The notes under the pieces were generated by a model. That model was not told the DNA's origin. It saw nothing but the letters and a program-made list of their open reading frames with translations, and searched no databases. 64,000 nucleotides of DNA from assembly GCF_904849725.1 (NCBI RefSeq), contig NC_058521.1, positions 431,228,676 through 431,292,675 of the forward strand, in the 5' to 3' direction. Shown here piece after piece: positions 46,701 through 56,095 of the stretch; position 1 is the stretch's first letter; each line of letters begins with the position of its first letter. The DNA comes from Hordeum vulgare subsp. vulgare. Lineage: Eukaryota; Streptophyta; Magnoliopsida; Poales; Poaceae. Position numbers and translations under genes: made by a program.

Positions 46701-47710
46701 ACCTTGGAACCGTTTCCTACGCGCATCGTCACTTCGTCTTTCGCCAGCCTCCGTCTATTCCGCAGTTCCTGTTTCGAGTTGCAAATGTGAGCAACAGAAC
46801 CGGTATCGAATACCCAGGCACTACTACGAGAGCTGGTTAAGTACACATCAATAACATGTATATCAAATATACCTGATTTTTCTTTGCCCGCCTTCTTATC
46901 TGCCAGATACTTGGGGCAATTGCGCTTCCAGTGACCCATACCCTTGCAATAGAAGCACTCTGTTTCAGGCTTAGGTCCAGCCTTGGGTTTCTTCGGCGGA
47001 TTGGCAACAGGCTTGCCGCTCTTCTTCGAATTGCCCTTCTTGCCTTTGCCGTTTCTCTTGAAACTAGTGGTCTTGCTCACCATCAACACTTGATGTTCTT
47101 TACGGAGTTCAGACTCTGCGACTTTCAGCATTGCAAACAACTCGCCGGGAGACTTGTTCATCCCTTGCATGTTGTAGTTCAACACAAAGCCTTTATAGCT
47201 TGGCGGCAGTGATTGGAGGATTCTGTCAGTGATAGCTTCTTGCGGGACTTCAATCCCTAGTTCAGCTAGACGGTTTGAGTACCCAGACATCTTGAGTACA
47301 TGTTCACTGACAGACGAGCTTTCCTCCATCTTGCAAGCATAGAATTTATCGGAGGTCTCATACCTCTCGATCCGGGCGTTCTTCTGAAAGATAAACTTCA
47401 ACTCCTGGAACATCTCAAATGCTCCATGACGCTCAAAGCGACGTTGAAGTCCCGGCTCTAAGCCATACAAGACTGCACATTGAACTATCGAGTAGTCCTC
47501 CTTACGTGCTAGCCAAGCGTTCTTAACATCCTGATCAGCCGTAGCGGGTGGTTCATCTCCTAGCGCAGCATTAAGGACATAATCCTTCTTTCCAGCTTGT
47601 AAGATTAGCTTAAGATTACGAGCCCAGTCTACAAAGTTGCTTCCATCATCTTTCAACTTAGCTTTCTCTAGGAACGTATTAAAATTGAGGATGACACTTG
47701 CGTGAGCCAT
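43730..47710 (-). CDS. Copia-3 gag-pol polyprotein (intact, 1326 aa)
   Basis: An uninterrupted Ty1/copia polyprotein, colinear with that of copia-1 but clearly diverged, so it belongs to another subfamily. It starts MAHASVILNFNTFLEKAKLK at 47708-47710. In order: gag to about 245; CCHC knuckle C252, C255, H260, C265; protease D302-T-G; integrase zinc site H439, H444, C470, C473 and catalytic D500, D563, E599; reverse transcriptase with QMDVKTAFLNG near 912-922 and YVDD near 1000-1003; RNase H with DASFDTD near 1173 and CEAEY near 1213. No stop, frameshift or missing key residue was seen. Expression would come from the right LTR. Its integrity matches the near-identical LTRs. Confidence 0.95.
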   Translation of the reverse strand: MAHASVILNFNTFLEKAKLKDDGSNFVDWARNLKLILQAGKKDYVLNAALGDEPPATADQDVKNAWLARKEDYSIVQCAVLYGLEPGLQRRFERHGAFEMFQELKFIFQKNARIERYETSDKFYACKMEESSSVSEHVLKMSGYSNRLAELGIEVPQEAITDRILQSLPPSYKGFVLNYNMQGMNKSPGELFAMLKVAESELRKEHQVLMVSKTTSFKRNGKGKKGNSKKSGKPVANPPKKPKAGPKPETECFYCKGMGHWKRNCPKYLADKKAGKEKSGIFDIHVIDVYLTSSRSSAWVFDTGSVAHICNSKQELRNRRRLAKDEVTMRVGNGSKVDAIAVGTMSLQLPSGLVMNLNHCYLVPALSMNIISGSCLLRDGYFFKSENNGCSISMSNIFYGHAPNVRGLFILNLDRDTHIHNIETKRVRVNNDSTIFLWHCRLGHIGVKRMKKLHADGLLESLDFDSLDTCEPCLMGKMTKTPFSGTMERASDLLEIIHTDVCGPMSVEARGGYRYFLTFTDDLSRYGYVYLMKHKSETFEKFKQFQSEVENHRNKKIKFLRSDRGGEYLSFEFGTHLRQCGIVSQLTPPGTPQRNGVSERRNRTLLEMVRSMMSLTDLPLSFWGYALETAAFTLNRAPSKSVETTPYELWCGKRPKLSFLKVWGCDAYVKKLQPEKLEPKAEKCVFIGYPKETVGYTFYLKSEGKVFVAKNGTFLEKEFLSRELNGRKIELDEVVEPIIPLDGGAGQEETSVIATPVEEEVNDDDHETPVQVSVEPRRSTRSRAAPEWYGNPVLSIMLLDNNEPANYEEAMVGPDSNKWLEAMKSEIGSMYENKVWTLEILPEGRKAIQNKWIFKKKTDADGNVTVYKARLVAKGFSQVPGIDYDETFSPVAMLKSVRIMLAIAAFFDYEIWQMDVKTAFLNGFLKEELYMMQPEGFVDPKNADKVCKLQRSIYGLVQASRSWNKRFDEVIKAFGFIQVVGESCIYKKVSGSSVAFLILYVDDILLIGNNIELLESIKGYLNKSFSMKDLGEAAYILGIKIYRDRSKRLIGLSQSTYLDKVLKRFKMEQSKKGFLPVLQGTRLSKTQCPATDEDREHMRSVPYASAIGSIMYAMLCTRPDVSLAISMAGRFQSNPGVDHWTAVKNILKYLKRTKEMFLVYGGDEELTVKGYVDASFDTDPDDSKLQTGYVFILNGGAVSWCSSKQSVVADSTCEAEYMAASEAAKEGVWMKQFMTDLGVVPSALDPITLFCDNTGAIALAKEPRFHKKTRHIKRRFNLIRDYVKEEDVNICKVHTDLNVADPLTKPLPRPKHDQHQNCMGVRFITM

Positions 47711-48962
47711 GATCTACAACACAAATATATTCAAAGTGGACTTAGACTATGTTCAAGATAATTAGAGTTCAACTTAATCAAATTATATGCTAAACTCCCA
47801 CTCAAAAAGTACATCTCTCTAGTCATTTGAGTGGTTCATGATCCACTTACACTATCCCAAGTCCGATCATCACGTGAGTCGAGAGTAGTTTCAGTGGTAA
47901 GCATCCCTATGCTAATCATATCAACTATATGATTCATGATCGACCTTTCGGTCTCATGTGTTCCGAGGCCATGTGTGCACATGCTAGGCTCGTCAAGCTT
48001 AACCCGAGTGTTCCGCGTGCGCAACTGTTTTGCACCCGTTGTATGTGAACGTTGAGTCTATCACACCCGATCATCACGTGGTGTCTCGAAACGACGAACT
48101 GTAGCAACGGTGCACAGTCGGGGAGAACACAATTTCGTATTGAAATTTTAGTGAGAGATCACCTCATAATGCTACCGTCGTTCTAAGCAAAATAAGGTGC
48201 ATAAAAGGATTAACATCACATGCAATTCATAAGTGACATGATATGGCCATTATCACGTGCTTCTTGATCTCCATCACCAAAGCACCGGCACGATCTTCTT
48301 GTCACCGGCGCCACACCATGATCTCCATCATCATGATCTCCATCAACGTGTCGCCATCGGGGTTGTCGTGCTACTTATGCTATCACTACTAAAGCTACAT
48401 CCTAGCAAAATAGTAAACGCATCTGCAAGCACATATGTTAGTATAAACACAACCCTATGGCTCCTGCCGGTTGCCGTACCATCGACGTGCAAGTCGATAT
48501 TTCTATTACAACATGATCATCTCATACATCCAATATATCACATCACATCATTGGCCATATCACATCACAATCATACCCTGCAAAAACAAGTTAGACGTCC
48601 TCTAATTTTGTTGTTGCATGTTTTACGTGGTGACCAAGGGTATCTAGTAGGATCGCATCTTACTTACGCAAACACCACAACGGAGATATATGAGTTGCTA
48701 TTTAACCTCATCCAAGGACCTCCTCGGTCAAATCCGATTCAACTAAAGTTGGAGAAACCGTCACTTGCCAGTCATCTTTGAGCAAAGGGGGTCACTAGTA
48801 ACGATGAAACCAGTCTCTCGTAAGCGTACGAGTAATGTCGGTCCAAGCCGCTTCGATCCAACAATACCGCGGAATCAAGAAAAGACTAAGGAGGGCAGCA
48901 AAACACACATCACCGCCCACAAAACCTTTTGTGTTCTACTCGAGAAGACATCTACGCATGAA
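47711..48962 (-). other. Copia-3 5' leader
   Basis: A ~1.25-kb untranslated leader, similar to copia-2's at 20315-21590. Small frames such as 48257-48781 are not in a conserved coding position. Confidence 0.75.
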
Positions 48963-48980
48963 CCTAGCTCATGATGCCAC
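48963..48980 (-). other. Primer-binding site of copia-3
   Basis: On the minus strand GTGGCATCATGAGCTAGG, directly inside the 5' LTR. It is related to but mismatched with the initiator-tRNA(Met) complement. Confidence 0.65.
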
Positions 48981-50803
48981 TGTTGGGGAACGTCGCAAGG
49001 GAAACAAAAATTTTCCTACGCGCACGAAGACCTATCATGGTGATGTCCATCTACGAGAGGGGATGAGTGATCTACGTACCCTTGTAGATCGTACAGCAGA
49101 AGCGATTAGAGATCGCGGTTGATGTAGTGGAACGTCCTCACGTCCCTCGATCCGCCCCGCGAACAATCCCCGATCAGTCCCACGATCTAGTACCGAACGG
49201 ACGGCACCTCCGCGTTCAGCACACGTACAGCTCGACGATGATCTCGGCCTTCTTGATCCAGCAAGAGAGACGGAGAGGTAGAAGAGTTCTCCGGCAGCGT
49301 GACGGCGCTCCGGAGGTTGGTGATGATCTTGTCTCAGCAGGGCTCCGCCCGAGCTCCGCAGAAACACGATCTAGAGGAAAAACTATGGAGGTATGTGGTC
49401 GGGCAACCGTGAGAAAGTCGTCTCAAATCTGCCCTAAAAGCCCCATATATATAGGAGGAGGGAGGGAGACCTTGCCTTGGGGTCCAAGGGAACCCCAAGG
49501 GGTCGGCCGAGCCAGGGGGGAGGACTCTCCCCCCCCAAACCGAGTCCTACTTGGTTTGGTGGGAGGGAGTCCTTCCCCTTTCCCACCTCTCCCTTTTTTT
49601 TCTTTCCTTTGATATTTTCTCTTCCTTGGCGCATAGGATTTGGTGGGCTGTCCCACCAGCCCACTAAGGGCTGGTGTGACCCCCCCAAATACCTATGGGC
49701 TTCCCCGGAGTGGGTTGCCCCCCTCCGGTGAACCCCCGGAACCCATTCGTCATTCCCGGTACATTCCCGGTAACTCCGAAAACCTTCCGGTAATCAAATG
49801 AGGTCATCCTATATATCAATCTTCGTTTCCGGACCATTCCGGAAACCCTCGTGACGTCCGTGATCTCATCCGGGACTCCGAACAACATTCGGTAACCAAC
49901 CATATAACTCAAATACGCATAAAACAACGTCGAACCTTAAGTGTGCAGACCCTGCGGGTTCGAGAACTATGTAGACATGACCCGAGAGACTCCTCGTTCA
50001 ATATCCAATAGCGGGACCTGGATGCCCATATTGGAACCTACATATTCTACGAATATCTTATCGTTTGAACCTCAGTGCCAAGGATTCGTATAATCCCGTA
50101 TGTCATTCCCTTTGTCCTTCGGTATGTTACTTGCCCGAGATTCGATCGTCAGTATCCGCATACCTATTTCAATCTCGTTTACCAGCAAGTCTCTTTACTC
50201 GTTTCGTAATACAAGATCCCGCAACTTACACTAAGTTGCATTGCTTGCAAGGCTTGTGTGTGATGTTGTATTACCGAGTGGGCCCCGAGATACCTCTCCG
50301 TCACACGGAGTGACAAATCCCAGTCTTGATCCATACTAACTCAACTAACACCTTCGGAGATACCTGTAGAGCATCTTTATAGTCACCCAGTTACGTTGCG
50401 ACGTTTGATACACACAAAGCATTCCTCCGGTGTCAGTGAGTTATATGATCTCATGGTTATAGGAATAAATACTTGACACGCAGAAAACAGTAGCAACAAA
50501 ATGACACGATCAACATGCTACGTCTATTAGTTTGGGTCTAGTCCATCACGTGATTCTCCCAATGACGTGATCCAGTTATCAAGCAACAACACCTTGTTCA
50601 TAATCAGAAGACACTGACTATCATCGATCAACTGGCTAGCCAACTAGAGGCATGCTAGGGACGGTGTTTTGTCTATGTATCCACACATGTAAATGAGTCT
50701 TCATTCAGTACAATTATAGCATGGATAATAAACTATTATCTTGATACAGGAATTATAATAATAACTATACATTTATTATTGCCTCTAGGGCATAATTCCA
50801 ACA
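48981..50803 (-). repeat. Copia-3 5' LTR (right), promoter copy
   Basis: A 1823-bp LTR. The TATA-like CTATATATAT (minus strand, 49445-49454) points toward gag-pol. Confidence 0.93.
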
Positions 50804-51061
50804 AATAGGTCATTCCGGAGCAAACTATGCTTATTAAGCCATTTCGGATCTAGCTAGGCTAATTATAGGCCATTTAATACCTAAGTTAGGGGGAATAGGT
50901 CATCTTGCAGCTACATAAGCCTTATTATGTCATTTAGGAGAGAACATAGCTAACTATAGGTCATTTTCTATTAAATAGGTCATTTTGGAGCTAACTAAGC
51001 TAATTATGTCATTTCGTAGGATAATTAGCCAATTTAGCCTTTCTTGGATGAGTCTAAGCTA

Positions 51062-51330
51062 CGTAGAAGAAGAGAAAGAGAAGAAGAAGTAAAAGAAGGA
51101 GGAGGAGGAGGCGGAGGAGGAGAAGGAGAAGGAAGAGGAGAAGAAGAAGAAAAGAAGAAGGAGAAGGAGAAGGAGGAAGAAGGAGGAAGAAGAAGGAGGA
51201 GGAGCTCCTTCTCCTTCTTCTCCTTCTTATCCTCCTCCATCTCCTTCTTCTTCTTCTCTTCTTCTTCGTCTTCCTTCCTTTCATTTTTCCTCTGTCTTCT
51301 CCTCTTGTCCCCTTCTTCGGGCTAAATTGG
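51062..51330. repeat. Polypurine-polypyrimidine inverted repeat, copy 2
   Basis: The same structure as 41373-41672 but shorter, with the centre GGAGCTCC at 51201-51208. Confidence 0.85.
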
Positions 51331-51719
51331 CTAAGAATGCCTTTTTGGAGCTAATTATGTCATTTCGAGGATAATTAGCTAAGTATAGGTCATGTTTTAT
51401 TAAATAGACCATTTAGGAGCTAACTAAGCTTATTATGTCATCTAGTTGGAACCCTAGCTAACTATAGGTCGTTTCGGAGCTAACTTGGGTAAAATAGGTC
51501 ATTCCGGAGCAAACTATGCTTATTAAGCCATTTTGGATCTAGCTAGGCTAATTATAGGCCATTTAATACCTAAGTTAGGGGGAATAGGTCATCTTGCAGC
51601 TACGTAAGCCTTATTATGTCATTTAGGAGAGAACTTAGCTAATTGTAGGTCATTTTTTATTAAATAGGTCATTTTGGAGCTAACTAAGCTAATTATGTCA
51701 TTTCGTAGGATAATTAGCC

Positions 51720-53518
51720 AATTGGCTTCGCTATGCTTTGCTTTCCTTTCCGTTGTCGCAAGTTTTGCAACGGTCTATCACATAGAGCCTCCAGGTCGAT
51801 TCTAGCCTTAGGATTATCTTTTGACTTCCCCTCTATGCCGAACAATGTACCAAAAATGGCCTCTGCAATATTCTTTTCAGTGTGCATCCCGTCAATGTTG
51901 TGTGGGCAAAGGAGGTCTTTGAAGTAAGGCAGATCCCATAAGCATGACTTGTGAGTCCAGGCGTGTTCTGTATTATACCCTTTGAAGTATCGTGGACGCA
52001 AAGGATGAGGCTCGAGAGCGTTTAACTGATCAAGGGTCTGTTGGCCTGTCAACGCAGCTCGTGCAGTGTTTTTGACAACTCTACCTTTGATGAAATTCTT
52101 CTTGTCTTTTCTGAACTTATGGTCAGGATCCAGGAATTGTCTATGCATGTCGAAGCAAGAATACTTGCGACCAGCCTGCAGCCAACGTAACTGAAGAGCT
52201 TCCTTGCATGTGGTGCACGGGTACCTTCCATGCACACACCAGCCAGCGAATAGCGAAAACGCCGGATAATCATGCGTCGAGTACATGTACCACACATGCA
52301 TTTTGAAATTTGTTTTGGTAGCCTCATCGTAGGTCTTGATCCCATTATCGCAGGCTTCTTGCAACTCATCCTTAAGCGGCTGCATGTACACATTCATATT
52401 CTTCCCCGGATAGTTGGGCCTAGAAATTATCAACGTCAGGAAAATGTTCTTTCTTTTCATAATCTCTCCGGGTGGCAAATTTAGTGGAATAACAAATATA
52501 GGCCAACAACTGTATTGTGCTGCCGTCATACCATACACATTGAACCCATCCGTGTTGATGGCAACTCTAGGTTGCCTTGGATCTTCCGATTTATCCTTAT
52601 GTAATGCATCGAAGTGCCTCCACGCAAAACCATCTGAAGTGTGTACTAGCATCTTGTTCCCATCCGCATCTAGTTCGGTTCTTTTGCCCAATTTGTGTCA
52701 TGTCATCTGACTGGCCGTCTCTTCGACCATGAAAAGACGTTGAAGTCTTGGTACGATTGGCAGATACCGAAGAACACTAATGGGGATTTTGGTCTTATTC
52801 TTCTCACCCATGCCGTTGTCTACCACAATATACGTGGAAGAATTGCAAATGGGGCAATAGTTCAAGGCCGCATACTCAATTCTAAATAAGGCACATCCAT
52901 TCTCACAGGCATGTATCTTCTCATAGGGCATCTTAAGTACACGGAGGATTTTCTCTGACTGGTACAGGTTTGCAGGCAGTACATGGCCTTTGGGTAGAAA
53001 GCGTCCAAATATCGTCATCATCGCGTCGTAGCATTCTCTGCCTAGGTTGAATTGAGCCTTCAGAGCCATTACTTGCGCGATGGCATCCAACTGACAAAGC
53101 TCAGTCTGCTCGTGGAAAGGACGTTTTGAAGAATCCATCATTTCATAGAAGGCCTTTCCAGATTCCTCCATCTCATTGTCCGAATCCCGAGCATCATCAA
53201 AGTCTTGCACCATGTCTTCAATCCCGGTACCATGCTCGTCGGTGTGACGACGAATCACCTCAGCTCTGGCACGTTGGTCAGACTCACCATGAAAAGTCCA
53301 CACCATATAATTAGGCGTAAAACCCCACTTCTGCAATTGTTTACCCATTTCAAACTCTGTCTGCTTTTTCCAGTTGTCGCAGTTGGGACAGGGGCACCAT
53401 GTTTTTTGCTGGCCATTTGCAAATGCGGCTCTCACAAACCCCCTGGTTTTTTTAACCATTCATGGGTCATGTCTTTCTGACTAGGGTGACCAGTGTACAT
53501 CCAAGCACAATCACTCAT
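51720..53518 (-). pseudogene. TNP2-type CACTA transposase, three lesions
   Basis: The transposase that cuts and joins CACTA ends. The best start is ATG at 53516-53518, opening a Transpos_assoc-like domain (WMYTGHPSQKD, then CPCPNC, WGFTPNYMVWTFHGE). A one-base loss in an A7 run near 53447-53453 shifts the frame; with one more A the frame would be continuous. From 53459 the frame is open to a TGA at 52698-52700 where the family has Trp. The same frame then resumes (HKLGKRTELDADG) through the TNP2 core (NTDGFNVYG, MHVWYMYSTHDYPAFSLFAGWCVHGRYPC, CLWDLPYFKDLLCPHNIDGMHTEKN in pieces) to KPIG at 51720, where tandem-repeat DNA begins. The C-terminal half is missing. It makes no functional enzyme. 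Confidence 0.85.
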
Positions 53519-53639
53519 GTTGCCTAGCTACCTATGGGGGCATAAGAAATAAATATATAATTCGTCATCTATATTCATACGCTAATCAAGTTTGTCAGTT
53601 TTATTACGTCCATGCAACCTACACGCTAATAGGTAAAGA

Positions 53640-53880
53640 TAGGTCCTAATCCCACCCGAGTATGTGTAGACTGGGTTCGTTTTCCCATGCTCTGCTCCAG
53701 ATGCGACGCAGAATTTCGGCAGCACCTCCCCGCTGTTCTCCTGATACACGTCTCGGCAATAAGCAGAGAGGATGTGTACCCGGAGAACAACAGGGGAGGC
53801 ACTGACGAAATTCTGCATCGGATCCGGAGCACAACATACGGGAAAACAAACCCAATCTACACATACTCGGGCTGTCCATG
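53640..53880. repeat. Imperfect ~100-bp inverted repeat
   Basis: CCCGAGTATGTGTAGACTGG at 53656-53675 matches, inverted, CCAATCTACACATACTCGGG at 53851-53870. The similarity continues inward through GCAGAATTTCG to a loop near 53750-53770. It lies just upstream of the transposase start. Confidence 0.75.
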
Positions 53881-53895
53881 GATAATGTTGGATAA

Positions 53896-53959
53896 TTCGA
53901 AAGGATGGCGGTTATAAATATGCAAAGAAATGCATATTTATAGATGTCGCCCTTTCGAA
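53896..53959. repeat. 64-bp palindrome upstream of TNP2
   Basis: The outer arms TTCGAAAGG / CCTTTCGAA and the inner arms TATAAATATGCA / TGCATATTTATA surround an AAGAAA loop. The inner arm on either strand contains a TATAAATA motif, so this may be a promoter element of the minus-strand transposase. Function is inferred. Confidence 0.75.
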
Positions 53960-54294
53960 CGGGAGACGCATACTGGTCACGTATACTCATGATTGAAGAA
54001 ACCTATAGCTAGCAAGTTTCATCGGCACGAAGACCGGGACAGAGCAAATTAAGGGGGTAGGAGGAGAAGTCATTTCTGCTCACCAACAAACGCAAGGGCG
54101 GAGCTCGTCCAACGCACGTGGAGGTAATCGAACAACTGCACATTGAAATTCACACGATCAACACAAATGCGATGTTTTTATAATTAACATAATCGGAAAA
54201 TATGTGACCTAACTCATAATTTACAAAACTATGACCTTGTGGGCCTCTGGAAGACCGAAAAGCACCTTCTCATTCAAAGGAAGGCAGAAGAGGT

Positions 54295-54683
54295 GTCGGG
54301 GGTCGGGGGTTAGTGGCGTCGGGAGTCAGTGTCGTCGAGGGTCGGTGGTGTCGGGTGTCGGTGGCATCGGGGGTCGGGGGGTTAGTGGCGTCGGTTGTGG
54401 GGGGTCAGTGGCGTCGGGGGTCCAGGGTCAGTGACGTCGGGTGTCAGTGGCGTCGGGGGTCGGGGGTTGGTGGCGTCGAGTGTCGGGGGTCGGGAGTCGT
54501 GGGCCGAGGGTCTGGGTCGGGGGTTAGTGGCGTCGGGGGTCGAGGGTTAGTGGCGTCGGGGGTCAGTGGCGTCGGGGGTCGGGGGTCGGGGGTCACTGGC
54601 GTCGGGGGTCGATGGTCGGGGGTCAGTGGCGTCGGGCGTCAGGGGTCGGGGGTCGAGGGTCAGTTTCGGGGTGTCGGGGTTCC
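54295..54683. repeat. GGGGTCGG minisatellite
   Basis: A degenerate tandem array of GTCGGGGGTCAGTGGC-like units on the + strand, over 20 G4-5 runs. Gly/Val/Ser-rich reading frames through it are artefacts. Confidence 0.88.
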
Positions 54684-55170
54684 CTTTTCCTCTTCTTTCT
54701 TCTTCTCCTCACTCCTCTTTTTCGTCTTCTTCTTCTTTTCTTCTTCTTATTCTTCTTCTTCTTCTTCTTCTTCTTCTTTCTCCTCCTACCCCCCTCCTCT
54801 TTTTCTCCTCCTATTCTTCTTCTTCTTCTTATTCTTCTTCTTCTTCTTCTTCTTCTTCTTCTTCTTCTTCTTCTTCTTTCTCCTCCTCTTCCTCCTCCTC
54901 CTCCTCTTCTTCTTCTTCTTCTTCTTCTTCTTCTTCTTCTTCTTCTTCTTCTTCTTCCTTTTTCTCCTCCTCCTCCTCCTCCTCCTCTTCTTCTTCTTCT
55001 TCTTCTTCTTCTTCTTCTTCTTTCTCCTCCTCCTCCTCCTCTTCTTCTTCTTCTTCTTCTTCTTCTTCTTCTTCTTCTTCTTCTCCTTCTTCTTTTCGTT
55101 CTTCTTCTAATTATTTTCTTCTTTTCCTTTTTTATTTTTCATTTTTTTCCTTCTGCTTTTCCTCTTTTTT
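54684..55170. repeat. ~490-bp (CTT)n/(CCT)n pyrimidine tract
   Basis: Almost pure pyrimidine on the + strand, with long (TTC)n blocks separated by CCTCCT blocks. Poly-Ser, poly-Leu and poly-Phe frames over it are low-complexity. Confidence 0.92.
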
Positions 55171-55690
55171 TCTTCTAACCTAACTAACTAACCTAATTAG
55201 CCTAATAATCTAACCAAATAAGCTAAATTACCCTATATATAATAAAAAACTAACCTAATAAACTAACTAAAGTAATTAACTTTTTTAAATGAAAAGAAGA
55301 AGAACTGCAACTCACCGCGGTGGACGACGGCAGGGGGCGGCAACGGCGGCGGTGGATGACGCAGGGGGGGGGCACGGGGCGCGCGGCAGGAGGGGTGCCG
55401 TGGGCGGGCGCGGGGAGGAGGCCACGGGGAGGAGGGGGCGGCGGCCGGCAGGCGGGAGCAGAGGCGGCCGGCGGGCGGGAGGGGAGGTGGCCGGCAGGGA
55501 GGAGGCCGCGGAGAGGAGGCCGCGGGGAGGAGGGCGCGGGGAGGAGGCCGCGGGGAGGAGGGGGCGGGGAGGAGGGGGCGGCCGGCGGACAGGGAACGAG
55601 CGGCTGAGAGTAACTGTCGGAGCAGAGGAGACTGTCGGAGCGGATGAGAGTGAGAGGGAGAGGGAGACGGTCGTTAGGGGGGGCTCGCTT
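55171..55690. other. CACTA GC-rich segment
   Basis: A short AT-rich stretch of CTAACTAACCTAATTAGCC-like repeats (55176-55270), then very GC-rich DNA with GCGGGGAGGAGG repeats (to ~55585). Frames are open on both strands but are low-complexity (Pro/Ala/Arg/Gly). No gene is accepted. Confidence 0.5.
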
Positions 55691-55992
55691 TGCCGTCCGC
55701 CCCCCGACGACAAAGAGAAGGAGGGCAGACGGCAAAGGGAGCGCCCGTTATGGGGTGTGAGGGGGTGTACGATAGCACCCCTTTGCCGTCTGCCACCCCT
55801 TTTTCGTCCGCCTGTGGTTCCTTTGCCGTCCGCTGGCCGACGGCATAGGGAAGGCCGACGGCAAAGATTTTTTTGCCTTAGGTGTTCTCTTTGCCGTCAG
55901 CTTTGCGCCAGCTGATGGCAAAGAAGCTCTTTTCCATGTGTCAGTAGACGGCAAAGGAAAGGCAGACGGCAAATTTGTGAATTCTAGTAGTG
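55691..55992. repeat. CACTA right subterminal repeats and terminus
   Basis: TTTGCCGTC / GACGGCAAA copies in both orientations end at the terminal inverted repeat and the TAT duplication. They mirror 40151-40620. Confidence 0.88.
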
Positions 55993-56095
55993 TATGTTGT
56001 GATGTGATATGGCCAAGATGTGATTTGATATATGTGATGTATGATATGATCACGTTATGTAATAGTTATCACAACCTGCATGTCGATGAGTACGA

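Larger units (their letters stand above)
41853..50803 (-). mobile_element. Copia-3: complete, very young BARE1/Angela-type element
   Basis: An 8951-bp minus-strand element inside the CACTA repeats. LTRs are 41853-43677 (1825 bp) and 48981-50803 (1823 bp); ends are TGTTGG...CCAACA. The 5-bp duplication AATAG is perfect (41848-41852 and 50804-50808). By eye the LTRs differ by about ten substitutions and two 1-bp indels. The primer-binding site, leader, intact polyprotein and polypurine tract are all present. It has every part needed to move. Confidence 0.96.
41001..51725. repeat. CACTA ~0.7-kb tandem repeats (split by copia-3)
   Basis: Diverged units built from phrases such as GGAGCTAACTAAGCTAATTATGTCATTT. 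The phrase TCATTCCGGAGCAAACTATGC occurs near 41116, 50810 and 51498. With copia-3 removed, the spacings are about 740 and 690 bp, so there are roughly 2.3 copies of a long repeat. The first two copies each contain a polypurine/polypyrimidine hairpin; the third ends abruptly at 51721 where TNP2 sequence begins. Confidence 0.75.
40151..55992 (-). mobile_element. CACTA (En/Spm) transposon, defective
   Basis: A 15.8-kb interval, about 6.9 kb without copia-3. The ends are inverted: CACTACTGAAATTCAGAAAT at 40151 and, on the other strand, CACTACTAGAATTCACAAAT from 55992, both continuing TTGCCGTCTGCC. The 3-bp duplication TAT (40148-40150 and 55993-55995) is the CACTA signature. TTTGCCGTC subterminal repeats are present at both ends. 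It carries a broken TNP2-type transposase on the minus strand, tandem ~0.7-kb internal repeats, a GGGGTC minisatellite and a 450-bp pyrimidine tract. The terminal sequence reminds me of the Triticeae Caspar group, with low certainty. Confidence 0.93.
39748..56095 (+). mobile_element. Copia-B leader fragment (split by CACTA, truncated)
   Basis: 39748-40150 and 55993-56095 join across the CACTA element into about 500 bp of BARE-type 5' leader in + orientation. It matches the reverse complement of the copia-2 leader near 21150-21260, for example the GAGGACGTCTAACTTGTTTT phrase at 40111. Right of 56095 it runs straight into gypsy D's LTR with no copia coding sequence, so copia-B lost its body and 3' LTR. 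Confidence 0.75.

Noticed and set aside
54313..55183. Long open frames of poly-Ser, poly-Leu or poly-Phe
   Set aside because: They run through a simple (CTT)n tract and a minisatellite; open in all frames because the DNA is low-complexity.
55250..55915. Overlapping 160-208-codon frames on both strands
   Set aside because: GC-rich repeat DNA within the CACTA; composition is Pro/Arg/Gly-biased and no domain is seen.
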